This document shows, piece by piece, positions 1-9,770 of a stretch of 34,487 nt of DNA (positions within the stretch are counted from its first letter, which is position 1; every line of letters starts with the position of its first letter). Below the pieces are notes generated by a model that made no database searches, was not told where the DNA came from, and was given only the letters and a program-made list of their open reading frames with translations. The DNA lies in NCBI GenBank assembly GCA_021733795.1, contig JAIPKB010000036.1:1-34487 (forward strand). The letters run 5' to 3'. Source of the DNA: Akkermansiaceae bacterium. Lineage in GTDB: Bacteria > Verrucomicrobiota > Verrucomicrobiia > Verrucomicrobiales > Akkermansiaceae. Made by a program: the position numbers and the translations under genes.

Positions 1-105
1 AGGTGGTGGAGGTGGGGGTGGAAGAACAGGAAGTCGCCGAAGGTGTGGACAGCGACGATGGCGCCGATGCGGCGGTAGGGGAGGTCGAGGCGGTTGGACG
101 AAGAT
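1..105 (-). pseudogene. IS91-like (Y2-type) transposase fragment, cut by the window edge
   Basis: Read on the minus strand, the first ~105 bases encode a short stretch containing IGAIVAVHTFGDFLFFHPHL. This matches the conserved core of IS91-like/putative Y2 transposases, which has the form 'GAI(I/V)xxxTFGDxxxFHPHxH' with the HPHxH metal-binding histidines. The frame is open to base 1, so the gene continues outside the window. On its upstream (right) side I lose the family resemblance near base 105-110, where a LamG-domain remnant on the opposite strand takes over. It is therefore either a truncated element or one with a frameshift. The family call rests on a ~20-residue motif only. Confidence 0.55.
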
Positions 106-182
106 GAGATCGGGGCATTGGCCAACGAGATTCCGGAGGGCGCGGTGGGTCAACACGCAAAGGATGTGAGGGTTGCCGAGGA

Positions 183-512
183 CGGAACGGGAAGCTCGAC
201 GTCGTCCTGTCCTCGCCCCGGAGTCTCGTCGACGGCCGGTGGCACCAGGTCGCCGCCAGTTGGGACCCTTCCGCAGTGGATCTCTTCGTGGACGGAAATC
301 GAGTGGCCCGCAACGACGATTTCCGGATCCCGCAGGACGGCACGTTCACTGGGGCCAACGTCCGCTTCGGCAGGCAGACCACGGGGATGGACGGCCGTCC
401 GCCCTTCCTGTTCACCGGTTGGGTGGATGAGCTCGCGCTCTGCAACCGTCCGCTCACCGCGGAGGAGGTGCTCTGCCAGTTCCGCGCGGCGCAAGGGAAA
501 CCGCCGGAGTAG
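183..512 (+). pseudogene. C-terminal remnant of a LamG (concanavalin A-like) domain protein
   Basis: An open frame from about base 183 to the TAG at 510-512 reads as the second half of a LamG/laminin-G-like jelly roll. It has GRWHQVAASWD, then VDLFVDGNRVA, then GANVRFGRQ, then FTGWVDELALCNRPLTAEEV. These correspond to the typical 'W H.va.t.d..l.lyvDG', 'l.iG...' and 'G.iDEvrlynRaLs.eEi' strands. An ATG at 276 falls inside the domain and is unlikely to be a true start. The N-terminal half and any catalytic domain are missing, and the frame meets an IS91-like fragment at its left edge. It is most simply a gene broken by mobile-element activity. It is not a copy of the LamG domain of the GH43 enzyme that follows. 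Confidence 0.65.
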
Positions 513-725
513 CCCTTGTGGAACATTTCGTGCTGGACTATCGCCGAGTCTTCGGCAACATCCCGGCGTGTCGGTTTGACCAAATTCAGCACGTTTTCAC
601 GACCGGAGGATGGAAGTTCACAGCGAACACCATTGCCGTAATTGTGGAACGGAACATCAAGCATTTTGTAAAAATCCTGGCAAGAACCAACAAGGCTAAC
701 AGTTAGCGCATCCGCCCCCACCCCA
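513..725. other. AT-richer intergenic stretch before the GH43 gene
   Basis: This stretch has visibly lower GC than its surroundings and no recognisable domain. It contains a 62-codon open frame (518-706, plus) that resembles nothing I know. It presumably holds the promoter of the GH43 gene, but I could not single out a convincing -35/-10 pair. No Shine-Dalgarno sequence precedes the ATG at 726; the preceding bases are C-rich. Confidence 0.4.
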
Positions 726-3167
726 ATGAAACGAACCATTCCCCCATTATTGATTGCCCTCCTGTTGTTGACGTTCCGCCTAGGCATGGGAGTGTCGTTG
801 GCATCCCCGGCCTTGGCCACCGGGGGCGAGGGTGCCGCCGCGTGGGACGCGATCGGCAACTTCAACCCCGTGGTGCCCGGCTACTTCGCCGACCCGACAC
901 TGAAGAAGTTTGGGGACACCTATTACCTCTACACCTCCACCGACGGGATCGGGGCGTGCGAGGGCTGGACGCAGGTCTGGATCTCCAAGGACATGGTCAA
1001 CTGGGTGAACTACAAGCTGGACTGGAATCCGAACGACAAGAACTGGGCGCCGGACTGCATGGAGAAGGACGGGAAATACTACCTGTTCTACAACTTCCCG
1101 TGCATGACTTTCGCGGCGGAAGGCGACAGCCCGGTAGGGCCGTGGAAACCTTACGAAGAGGCACCCCTCGTCCCGGACAAGTTCGTGCCTCCGGTCATCA
1201 CGCTCGATTTCCAGACTTTTCAGGACGACGACGGCGCGGTCTACGGCTACTTCACGACCTGGGCCGGCCTTCAGGACGCCGGATCGGGGTGGGTGAAGTT
1301 CAACAACGACATGAAGACCTTCGAGAGCAAGGGCCGCATTCCCTATCACGAGTTGGAGGGCATCATGGAAGGGCCCTACATGCTCAAGCGCAACGGGAAA
1401 TACTACATGATGTACTCCAACGCCTCCTGCCACGATGAAACCTACAACGTCCGCTACTCGATCAACGACGCCGGCCCCACGGCCGACAGCGGTTGGATCT
1501 ACGGCGAGAACAACCCGATCCTCTCGTCCGACGTGCCGCGCAAAATCCATGGCACCGGCCACCACAGCGTGCTGCAGGAAGGCAACGACTACTTCATGAT
1601 CTACCACCGGCACGACATTTGGGTCTCGGCCGGGGGGCTCACGCGGCAGACCTGCATCGACCGCATGCGTTTCACCAAAGACGACCAAATCGAAAGGGTC
1701 GTCCCCACGCATCAGGGTGTCGGGTACTTCGGTGAGAACCAGAACAAGTTTCCGAACCTCGCCCGGGGCGCCTCGGTCGTCGCGTCTTCGAACGAAGGAA
1801 CCTACTTCCCGCGCTACGCGGCCGATGACAACAACGCCACGCTCTGGCGCGCGGAAACCGGCAAAATGAACGAATGGATCGAGCTCGACATGGGCAGCGT
1901 CCAGCAGGTCCGGCGCACCCATCTGCAGTTCGAGTATCCCGAGCACGTCTATCAGTACCTACTCGAATCCTCGACCGACAAGACGGCCTGGAAGGTTTTC
2001 GCCGACAAGCGGACGAACCAGAAGCCCGGCTGTCCGATGATCGACGACAACGACGCGGAAGCGCGCTATTTTCGCGTGACGATCACGAACATGGAGCCGA
2101 TCAAGAACGTCGGACGGCGCGCGGGCGTTTGGAACTTCAAGGCCTTCAGCGGCGTCGACCCGAACTACGAGTCCCTGATCAAGCAGTACGTCAACGCGGA
2201 CATCGATCCGGCCCTGGCGCCGCTGCTGATCGAGGCCGGTGCCGGCTACGGCGGAACCGTCAGCCCCTCGGGGATGCAGGAAGCCTGGCCCAAGAGCGAC
2301 CACGTCTTCACCGTCAAGGCGAATCCCGGCTTCGTGATCGAGGATGTGATCGTGGACGGCAGGAGCATCGGCGCCGTGTCCTCGTGTTCGCTCGAAGGCA
2401 TCGACGGCAGCCACAAGATCTTCGCCCGCTTCAAAAGCGAAAACAAGGTGGTCGGCAGCGTCCCCCGACCGGGCGACCTGCTGTTCTCGTGCCTTGCCGA
2501 GGATTTGCCGGAGACGGGCAAAATCGCCTCCTGGAAGACGCGGATTCCCAAGGGCGAAGCCCTCGCTCCGATGTCCGAACCGACCGTGACGCGCATCGAC
2601 GGCCGGAAGTTCGCTTGCATCAACGCGCCGGAAGGCGACGGCTTCCGGTTTGGCTCCGCCCGCTCGGAGGACGTCGAGTGCGACGGGTTCACGATTGTGG
2701 CCGCCCTGCGCCATCGCCGTCACAGCGCCCGAAACGCCTGGGACTCGGTGGTCGACATCTTCTACGACCGTCTGCAACTCGGCGTCTACAACTGGAACGG
2801 CACGGTGTACGTCCGCCGCAACGGCCGAGCCCAGACCAGCGACTTCGCGCTTGCCGACGGACAGATCGCCGTCCTCAGCCTCGTGGTCCAGCGCGACGGG
2901 ACTTGGAAGGCCTTCGCGGACAACCGGGAAATCATGGCCAGCGAATCCGCCGATCAGATGAGGAAGCTGGTGCCCGGCGTCGTCGGCGGCTACGGGCGCT
3001 GCATCAACCTCGGCCGCAACGAGCCGGACGCGTGGTCCACTTTCAACGGCGAAATCGGCGACGTCTTTCTCTACAAGTCGGCGTTGAGCGACGCCGAACG
3101 CAAGGAACTGGTGAACTTCGTCGCGGCGAAGCTGGTCGGCGGCGGCGAGTCCGACGCGGCCAAATAG
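726..3167 (+). CDS. Exported glycoside hydrolase family 43 enzyme with F5/8C, InlB-repeat-like and LamG modules
   Basis: 813 residues. An N-terminal signal peptide (about 1-31, hydrophobic ALLLLTF core) targets it to the periplasm or outside. Residues ~45-335 form a five-bladed GH43 propeller. I see the three expected acids: D56 in GYFADPT (general base), D161 in ITLDFQTFQDDDG (pKa modulator) and E215 in IMEGPYML (general acid), plus the GTGHHSV histidine motif near 277. Residues ~342-476 look like an F5/8 type C (discoidin) carbohydrate-binding module, ~500-571 like a divergent InlB B-repeat, and ~580-800 like a LamG domain ending in GEIGDVFLYKSALSDAERKE. GH43 enzymes typically act on arabinans, xylans or beta-galactans; the exact substrate cannot be read here. 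It stands alone between two decayed genes. Start chosen because the signal peptide begins there. Confidence 0.9.
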   Translation: MKRTIPPLLIALLLLTFRLGMGVSLASPALATGGEGAAAWDAIGNFNPVVPGYFADPTLKKFGDTYYLYTSTDGIGACEGWTQVWISKDMVNWVNYKLDWNPNDKNWAPDCMEKDGKYYLFYNFPCMTFAAEGDSPVGPWKPYEEAPLVPDKFVPPVITLDFQTFQDDDGAVYGYFTTWAGLQDAGSGWVKFNNDMKTFESKGRIPYHELEGIMEGPYMLKRNGKYYMMYSNASCHDETYNVRYSINDAGPTADSGWIYGENNPILSSDVPRKIHGTGHHSVLQEGNDYFMIYHRHDIWVSAGGLTRQTCIDRMRFTKDDQIERVVPTHQGVGYFGENQNKFPNLARGASVVASSNEGTYFPRYAADDNNATLWRAETGKMNEWIELDMGSVQQVRRTHLQFEYPEHVYQYLLESSTDKTAWKVFADKRTNQKPGCPMIDDNDAEARYFRVTITNMEPIKNVGRRAGVWNFKAFSGVDPNYESLIKQYVNADIDPALAPLLIEAGAGYGGTVSPSGMQEAWPKSDHVFTVKANPGFVIEDVIVDGRSIGAVSSCSLEGIDGSHKIFARFKSENKVVGSVPRPGDLLFSCLAEDLPETGKIASWKTRIPKGEALAPMSEPTVTRIDGRKFACINAPEGDGFRFGSARSEDVECDGFTIVAALRHRRHSARNAWDSVVDIFYDRLQLGVYNWNGTVYVRRNGRAQTSDFALADGQIAVLSLVVQRDGTWKAFADNREIMASESADQMRKLVPGVVGGYGRCINLGRNEPDAWSTFNGEIGDVFLYKSALSDAERKELVNFVAAKLVGGGESDAAK

Positions 3168-3270
3168 CAGGGGCGGGCGGCACTGACCGGCGACTCTATC
3201 GTCGTGAACCGCCACGGCGGGGCATCCCGCATAGGTCTGGAAGGAGGGTTACCCATTCCGCGCGGCCAGG

Positions 3271-3405
3271 ATGGAGACCCATCTGGACCCGGAAACCTAC
3301 CGCCGCTTCACGTCCTTCGAACGATTCCTTCACATCCTGGTGGTGACTACCTCAGCCCACAGGGGCAGTCACGGCGCGGCGCGGCCGCCACGCCCTCGCC
3401 GGTAG
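3271..3405 (+). pseudogene. Possible 44-codon gene fragment running into a repeat
   Basis: An ATG at 3271 opens a frame whose first ~25 residues (METHLDPETYRRFTSFERF onward) have a natural composition. The frame then enters the interspersed repeat that starts near 3353 and stops at the TAG at 3403-3405 inside it. I do not recognise the family. It could be the truncated 5' end of a gene interrupted by the repeat, or chance. Confidence 0.25.
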
Positions 3406-3445
3406 GGCGGGTCCGGCCCCGGTCCGCCCACTGGTCCGCCGGAAG
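3353..3445 (+). repeat. Interspersed GC-rich repeat, copy 1 (family R1)
   Basis: The stretch starting CAGCCCAC, passing through GGCCGCCACGCCCT, GGTAGGGCGG and GGCCCCGG and ending GTCCGCC closely parallels 31716-31830. A partial third copy lies at 22389-22413, sharing ACGAAGACGGGCC and CCGCCCATT with the 31716 copy. GCCCT.CGCC..GGTAGGGCG forms a small imperfect palindrome. The lamin-tail remnant begins immediately after the repeat, suggesting the repeat marks a breakpoint. Confidence 0.6.
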
Positions 3446-4513
3446 GATCGAACTCCATAACACCGGCCCCGCCGCTGTCAGCCTCACAGGTTGGCATCTG
3501 ACGGACGATCCGGGGAACCTCACGAAATGGACCTTCCCCGACGGTGCGGCCACCACCATGGCAACCGGGCAATATCTGGTGATTTTTGCCAGCGGCGTGC
3601 GTCTCAATGCCGCCAACCGGCCAGTCGATTCCGACTTCGATGCCGGCGGTCGGTTGCATGCGGACTTCAAACTCAATACGGCGGAGCCTCGGCCGGTCCG
3701 GGGCAGGTGGATTTGTACCGGGTGGACCCCGCGCAATCGGCGTGGACCAATCAGGCCACGATGTTGGAAAAGGCAGGCAATGGTGCCCCGCCGGCCGGGG
3801 ATGCGGACCGTGTGGCCTGGACCGGCGGCGTGAATGTGTTTGCCACCCACACGGGTTCGGTACTGGCAGCGGCCACGGTGGACCGGTTGGCGTCGCCCGC
3901 CACCGTCTTTACCTGGACGGTCACCGGCGCGGCGGCCCAACAATTGGTCGATGACTGGCGTGCCGGTAACCATCCGGGGCTCACGCTGGTGGACAGCGGA
4001 GCCACCGCGGGGCGTGATTATCGCAGCCATTGTTATGGCTTCAATGGCACCGCCGCCCGGCAACCGCGGCTCACCATCGCCTATGCCGAACCGCCCGCCA
4101 TCTGGCAGGCCACAGCCATCGCGGAGCGGACCGCCGAGCAGGCGGTGGTGCCGGAAGAAATCGACCTGACCGCCGCCTTGGGCCAGGTGCAGGCGGGACC
4201 CAACGTGCTCGCCATCCATGGCTTGAATTCTTCCGCGACCGACCCGGATTTTCTGATTCTGCCCGAACTATCCGGTTTCACGGCGGTCGAGGATCCGGCC
4301 AATCCCGGCTATCTGGCCGCTGATGATGTTATTTTCACAGTCGAGGCATCTAACGATTTGCAGACCTGGCGCACTGATGAGCCGGTCATCAGGTTGTTCT
4401 CTACGGCCAGCCAAGCCGATGGCACGGCGGAATGGCTCTTCAGTGCTCCGACGACCTCAGATCCCGGGTATTTCCGCCTTAAACTCACCCGTCGGGCACC
4501 AGCAAGCGAGTGA
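3441..4513 (+). pseudogene. Decayed surface-protein gene: lamin-tail, DNRLRE and CotH-type C-terminal pieces
   Basis: Three recognisable pieces lie in two frames. At 3441-3690 (frame of 3204) there is a lamin-tail domain: RIELHNTG, LTGWHLTDD, KWTFPDG, YLVIFASG, LHADFKLN. At about 3700 the sense shifts to the frame of 3491, which reads as a DNRLRE/CBM96-like domain (SAWTNQATMLEKAG, then FTWTVTGAAAQQLVDDW, then RQPRLTIAYAE). From ~4085 it reads as a C-terminal segment found in large Verrucomicrobial lamin-tail/CotH exoproteins (QAGPNVLAIHGLN...DPDFLILPEL). The ORF ends at 4513. No signal peptide or intact start remains and the catalytic-size middle is missing. I read it as a deletion- and frameshift-ridden relic. 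A new short product starting at 3491 cannot be excluded. Confidence 0.6.
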
Positions 4514-4781
4514 AGCGGATTCGGGTGATGAGGCCGTCACCGGCCAGGAGGAGATCGCAGATAGTGGATTGAAGATCAGGAGCGATGTTTCACGCACGGT
4601 CAACGAGCCGTGATCACCGAGCGGAGCAGGAACCTGGGCAACCTTTGGCGTTCCATTCGCTGGTGGGCAGGACTCCCCCCCCCTTTCAAGCCCCGCCCGG
4701 TGGCGCCGGCGCAAGCATCCGCTCACGGGGGCGGCAAAGGACGGGGTTGGAAAAAACGTCGGGGCGGTGAGTGGGCGCGCT
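4514..4781. other. Intergenic stretch between the surface-protein relic and hppA
   Basis: I see no gene with recognisable features here. The region lies downstream of both flanking reading frames, which converge on it. A run of C (4674-4683) and a run of A (4751-4756) occur. The A-run would be a U-run in the hppA transcript, about 25 bases past its stop, but I could not find a convincing GC stem directly in front of it. Confidence 0.35.
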
Positions 4782-6974
<2,193 letters not shown>

Positions 6975-7310
6975 AATGGTGGAGATTCCAACGGATTGGA
7001 TAGGAAATCCCGGTTGGGAAGGGCCCGAGGTAGGAGGATTTCCGCAGCTTGGCAACCTTGAATCGACCGAAATTCCATTTTTTTTCGATAGTTCGGGTCG
7101 GCGGGAGATCATCGTGGATCCCGCCTGTCGCATACCTGCCGTGATCCAGCTGACCCACCCCGGCCCCTCCAGGAGTTTACCCTGTGGTTGCACAATGCCC
7201 ACCAACTCCGGAAAAATCCGGATTTTTGAAAAAAATCATGATTGGATGTTTGACATGCCGGTGGAATTTACCAACCCTCTGCGCGAGCCACATCTCAAAC
7301 CCGAGCGCGT
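6975..7310. promoter_or_regulatory. Divergent intergenic region between hppA and the 7311 gene
   Basis: The 336 bases must hold promoters for both divergent genes. A poly-T stretch (7078-7084) and the palindrome at 7212-7227 are the visible landmarks. No Shine-Dalgarno precedes either start. I looked for a fluoride or c-di-GMP riboswitch in the hppA leader. CACAGGGTAAACTCC resembles a GEMM fragment, but the rest of the motif is absent. Confidence 0.45.
7212..7227. repeat. Perfect 16-bp palindrome AAAAATCCGGATTTTT
   Basis: AAAAATCC is followed directly by GGATTTTT. It lies 83 bp upstream of the ATG at 7311 and about 240 bp upstream of hppA. A spacer-free palindrome is more like a dimeric repressor operator than a terminator hairpin. 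No regulator is adjacent, so its role is inference. Confidence 0.6.
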
Positions 7311-7943
7311 ATGAGCGATAACGACCCATCATCCCAAACTCCGTCCAAGCAGACCTCCAGTGTCCCGCTTAAGAAAGAAACCGTCCGCGTGACCCTCAAG
7401 GCCGCCGAGGCACCGCCTGCCGCCCCGATCGCGACCGTGCCGGGTGCGCCCGCCGTCCGGCCGCCGGCACCGCCGGCACCGCCAGTGGCAGGTCCTCCCC
7501 GCCCCACGGCTCCCGCGCCGACGATCGCGCTCAAGCCGGCCGGTGCGCCGAGCGCTCCCGCTCCCACGATCAGGCTGGCGACCTCCACCGCACCCATCGG
7601 TGCGCCGACGATCGCCCTGAAAACCGCCACCCAACCGCTTGGTGCCGGTGGCGCACCCAGCCTGCCCAAGGCGACGGTGCAGTTGCAGGCTCCCACCCAA
7701 CCGCTCAGCGCAGGTGCCGCCTCCGCCTCGCAACTGGCCACCTTCGAGATGGATGAGGAAGATGAAAGCGGCGTCGGCGGCTTTATCAAGATCCTTTCCA
7801 TTGTCGGGTTTATCGCCGCCTGTGTGCTGTTCTATTTCCAGTTCGACATCGCCAAGATCTGGGTCGATGCGCCGGACCGCGACGAGATGACCAAGGGCGA
7901 CTACCAATTGTTGCTCGAAGAAGATCCGAACGGAACCAATTGA
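7311..7943 (+). CDS. Pro/Ala-rich single-pass membrane protein of unknown function
   Basis: 210 residues in three parts. An N-terminal ~145 residues is dominated by Pro, Ala, Thr and Gly and predicted disordered. A short acidic patch (EMDEEDES, 146-153) follows. Then comes one hydrophobic helix (about 156-176, FIKILSIVGFIAACVLFYF) and a ~34-residue tail. There is no signal peptide, so the disordered part is probably cytoplasmic. A short theme recurs about five times: VRVTLK, PTIALK, PTIRLA, PTIALK, ATVQLQ. The KKETVRVTL opening looks like a family feature, but I have no named family for it. The reading frame is convincing because composition, acidic patch and helix are all in register. No Shine-Dalgarno. 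It could be a scaffold or a Thr-phosphorylated tail protein; nothing here proves it. Confidence 0.75.
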   Translation: MSDNDPSSQTPSKQTSSVPLKKETVRVTLKAAEAPPAAPIATVPGAPAVRPPAPPAPPVAGPPRPTAPAPTIALKPAGAPSAPAPTIRLATSTAPIGAPTIALKTATQPLGAGGAPSLPKATVQLQAPTQPLSAGAASASQLATFEMDEEDESGVGGFIKILSIVGFIAACVLFYFQFDIAKIWVDAPDRDEMTKGDYQLLLEEDPNGTN

Positions 7944-7994
7944 TTCTGAACCACGCCCGGTTGCATTTTCAACTCCAACCTCACTCCCATCACC

Positions 7995-8078
7995 ATGGCC
8001 CTTCCCATCATCAACTTCCTGTTAGCCGGCGGTGTCCTCTATCTTGCCTTTCTGGCAGGCTCGATCCCGCTCGGCTGA
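7995..8078 (+). CDS. Tiny hydrophobic ORF (27 codons), PlsY-like N-terminus or gene stub
   Basis: ATG at 7995 to TGA at 8076-8078 encodes MALPIINFLLAGGVLYLAFL followed by AGSIPLG. It lies 51 bp after the preceding stop. The hydrophobic stretch ending in AGSIPLG resembles the first helix of PlsY acyltransferases (…YLxGSIPxG), so it may be a truncated plsY. It could equally be a genuine small membrane protein or chance. No downstream PlsY-like sequence follows in any frame I read. Confidence 0.3.
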   Translation: MALPIINFLLAGGVLYLAFLAGSIPLG

Positions 8079-8154
8079 GTCGGCTCCCGGCCGGGTTTTC
8101 ACCAGGTGTGTCCTGGTTTTATCGGCAGTGATTCCGAAACCGGCATCCGCGTCA

Positions 8155-9729
8155 ATGACGCCCGCCACAGGCCCGGCGCTCTCCCGTGCGATACGTGACT
8201 GGTTGTGCCCGTGGATATCGGCCGCCGTCCGGGTTTTTGTCCGGACATGTTACGGCTTGTTGCTGAGCGGCTTGGCGTTCGCCGTGCCACCCAATCCCGC
8301 CGCCGGTGGGATGCGTCGCCTGAAACCGGATCTCCCCGGCGAGTCGCACGTACCGGGTTTTCCCGCGACTCCGGCCAGCCTGACCCGGAATTACATCGAC
8401 GCATTCATGCGGGCCGAAGCCGACGTCCCGGATGAAGCGCGAATGCTGCACGCCTTCAACCACCCCGACATGGGGCTGGCTCTTACCACCTTTCTGCCGC
8501 GCTATTTTTCACCGCGCCTGGCAGAGCCCACCCGCAAGCTGGCCCGCAGTCCCGATCCCGCAGTCCAGGCCGGCGCGATCGGCGGCCTGATCAGCCTGCT
8601 GGACACCACTCCGGAGACCCGCACTTTCGTCCGCGGCTTGTTGGGTTCCCCCCGGCCGGTGGTCCGCGGCCACGCGGCGGAATACCTCTGCTGGTTCGGC
8701 ATCCCCGAAGACTATCGTTTTCTAACAAGATCCTCCGTTGCCGAGCGCGACCTCCACGCCCGGGCGGCAATGATCGAGGCGGCCGCCGCCATCAAACGCC
8801 GCGCCTCGGTTTTCAGGGATGGGCCCGCCGCGAATCCAACCGCAGGGGCCACTGCGGCGGAAACCTATCAACAACTGGCCAACGCACTAACCGAACAAGC
8901 GAACACAGCCACCCGGGAGAGGGTGATCGGACGCCTGCGGCTGGTCGAAGTGGTGGAACCGGTCACCCGCTATTCCGACCGCCTCGATCACGGTGCCCGC
9001 GGCGAAGCATTGCTCACCAGCCACCGCCTGCTGGCCGGCTATCCGGCGGCTACGGCCGCTATCGGACCGCCCGCATCCTTGCCGGGCATCCGCGCCCTCG
9101 TGCCACCGGTGCGCGACTACTTCGACCCCAAGCGCAAGAGCTATGGCTTGCTCATCGAACAGGAAGGAACCCCCTTCAGCGGCAAGTATCATGTGGGCGA
9201 CGATTGCGCCTGGCAAAAGGATCATGAAACCGTGGTCGCCATTGGCGATGGCATCGTCCGGCTGGTGGATCTCGGGCGGAGATCCTGGGGCGGACTCGTG
9301 GTCGTCGAGCACGCGACCGCTGCGGGCAAGCGCTTTTGCTCGCTCTACGGACACCTCGGGCCCTTGATCAGCGTCCGGCCCGGCCAAGCGGTCCGGCAGG
9401 GACAGAAGCTCGGGGCTGTTGGACTGTCCTATTCCCATGCCAACGGCGGCTATCTCGCTCATCTCCACTTTGGCATCCACGGTTCGGCGTTTCTGCGGCC
9501 GGATCGGGTGGGCGAGGTGATGCAACTGCCCGGCCGGCCCGGCAAAAGCTTCCCGGCCACGGTGACCGCCGTCCAAGAAGACACCGTCGAAATCCGCTTG
9601 GAGGATGGATCTATCCGCACTGTCGGCCGCCGTGCGGATTGGACCACCGGTTATCTTGAGCCGGAGGAGTTCAACGCGAAAACCGAGCGCTGGACGGATC
9701 CGCAGGAGTTTCTCCGGAAGTTCCAGTGA
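8155..9729 (+). CDS. Exported M23-family zinc metallopeptidase (LytM-type)
   Basis: From the ATG at 8155 the protein has 524 residues; the frame stays open upstream to an ATG at 8032. Near the N-terminus a hydrophobic segment ending LLLSGLAFA suggests a signal peptide. The middle (8520-8720) has a helical, HEAT-like look. The C-terminal ~200 residues are the M23 peptidase. All zinc-site elements are present: YHVGDD (H-x3-D, about 9187-9201), LYGHLG (about 9343-9360) and HLHFGIH (HxH, about 9463-9483), so it should be active. M23 enzymes cut peptide bridges or stem peptides in peptidoglycan, or have related envelope substrates. A ~60-residue tail follows the catalytic domain. The start is uncertain because no Shine-Dalgarno decides it. 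Confidence 0.85.
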   Translation: MTPATGPALSRAIRDWLCPWISAAVRVFVRTCYGLLLSGLAFAVPPNPAAGGMRRLKPDLPGESHVPGFPATPASLTRNYIDAFMRAEADVPDEARMLHAFNHPDMGLALTTFLPRYFSPRLAEPTRKLARSPDPAVQAGAIGGLISLLDTTPETRTFVRGLLGSPRPVVRGHAAEYLCWFGIPEDYRFLTRSSVAERDLHARAAMIEAAAAIKRRASVFRDGPAANPTAGATAAETYQQLANALTEQANTATRERVIGRLRLVEVVEPVTRYSDRLDHGARGEALLTSHRLLAGYPAATAAIGPPASLPGIRALVPPVRDYFDPKRKSYGLLIEQEGTPFSGKYHVGDDCAWQKDHETVVAIGDGIVRLVDLGRRSWGGLVVVEHATAAGKRFCSLYGHLGPLISVRPGQAVRQGQKLGAVGLSYSHANGGYLAHLHFGIHGSAFLRPDRVGEVMQLPGRPGKSFPATVTAVQEDTVEIRLEDGSIRTVGRRADWTTGYLEPEEFNAKTERWTDPQEFLRKFQ

Positions 9730-9770
9730 GCGGGAACCCGCGCATGCGCTGGATGTGGAACGTGGACCTA

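Noticed and set aside
518..706. 62-codon plus-strand open frame
   Set aside because: No family, no start signal, lies in AT-richer upstream DNA of the GH43 gene.
780..1946. 388-codon minus-strand open frame
   Set aside because: Antisense shadow of the GH43 gene; no domain visible.
6975..7205. 77-codon in-frame N-terminal extension of hppA
   Set aside because: Family members begin with the first membrane helix, as does [10 protein letters not shown]; the extension has no family resemblance.
6975..7205. Possible riboswitch in the hppA leader
   Set aside because: CACAGGGTAAACTCC recalls part of the c-di-GMP-I motif, but the second conserved block is missing; no fluoride-type core either.
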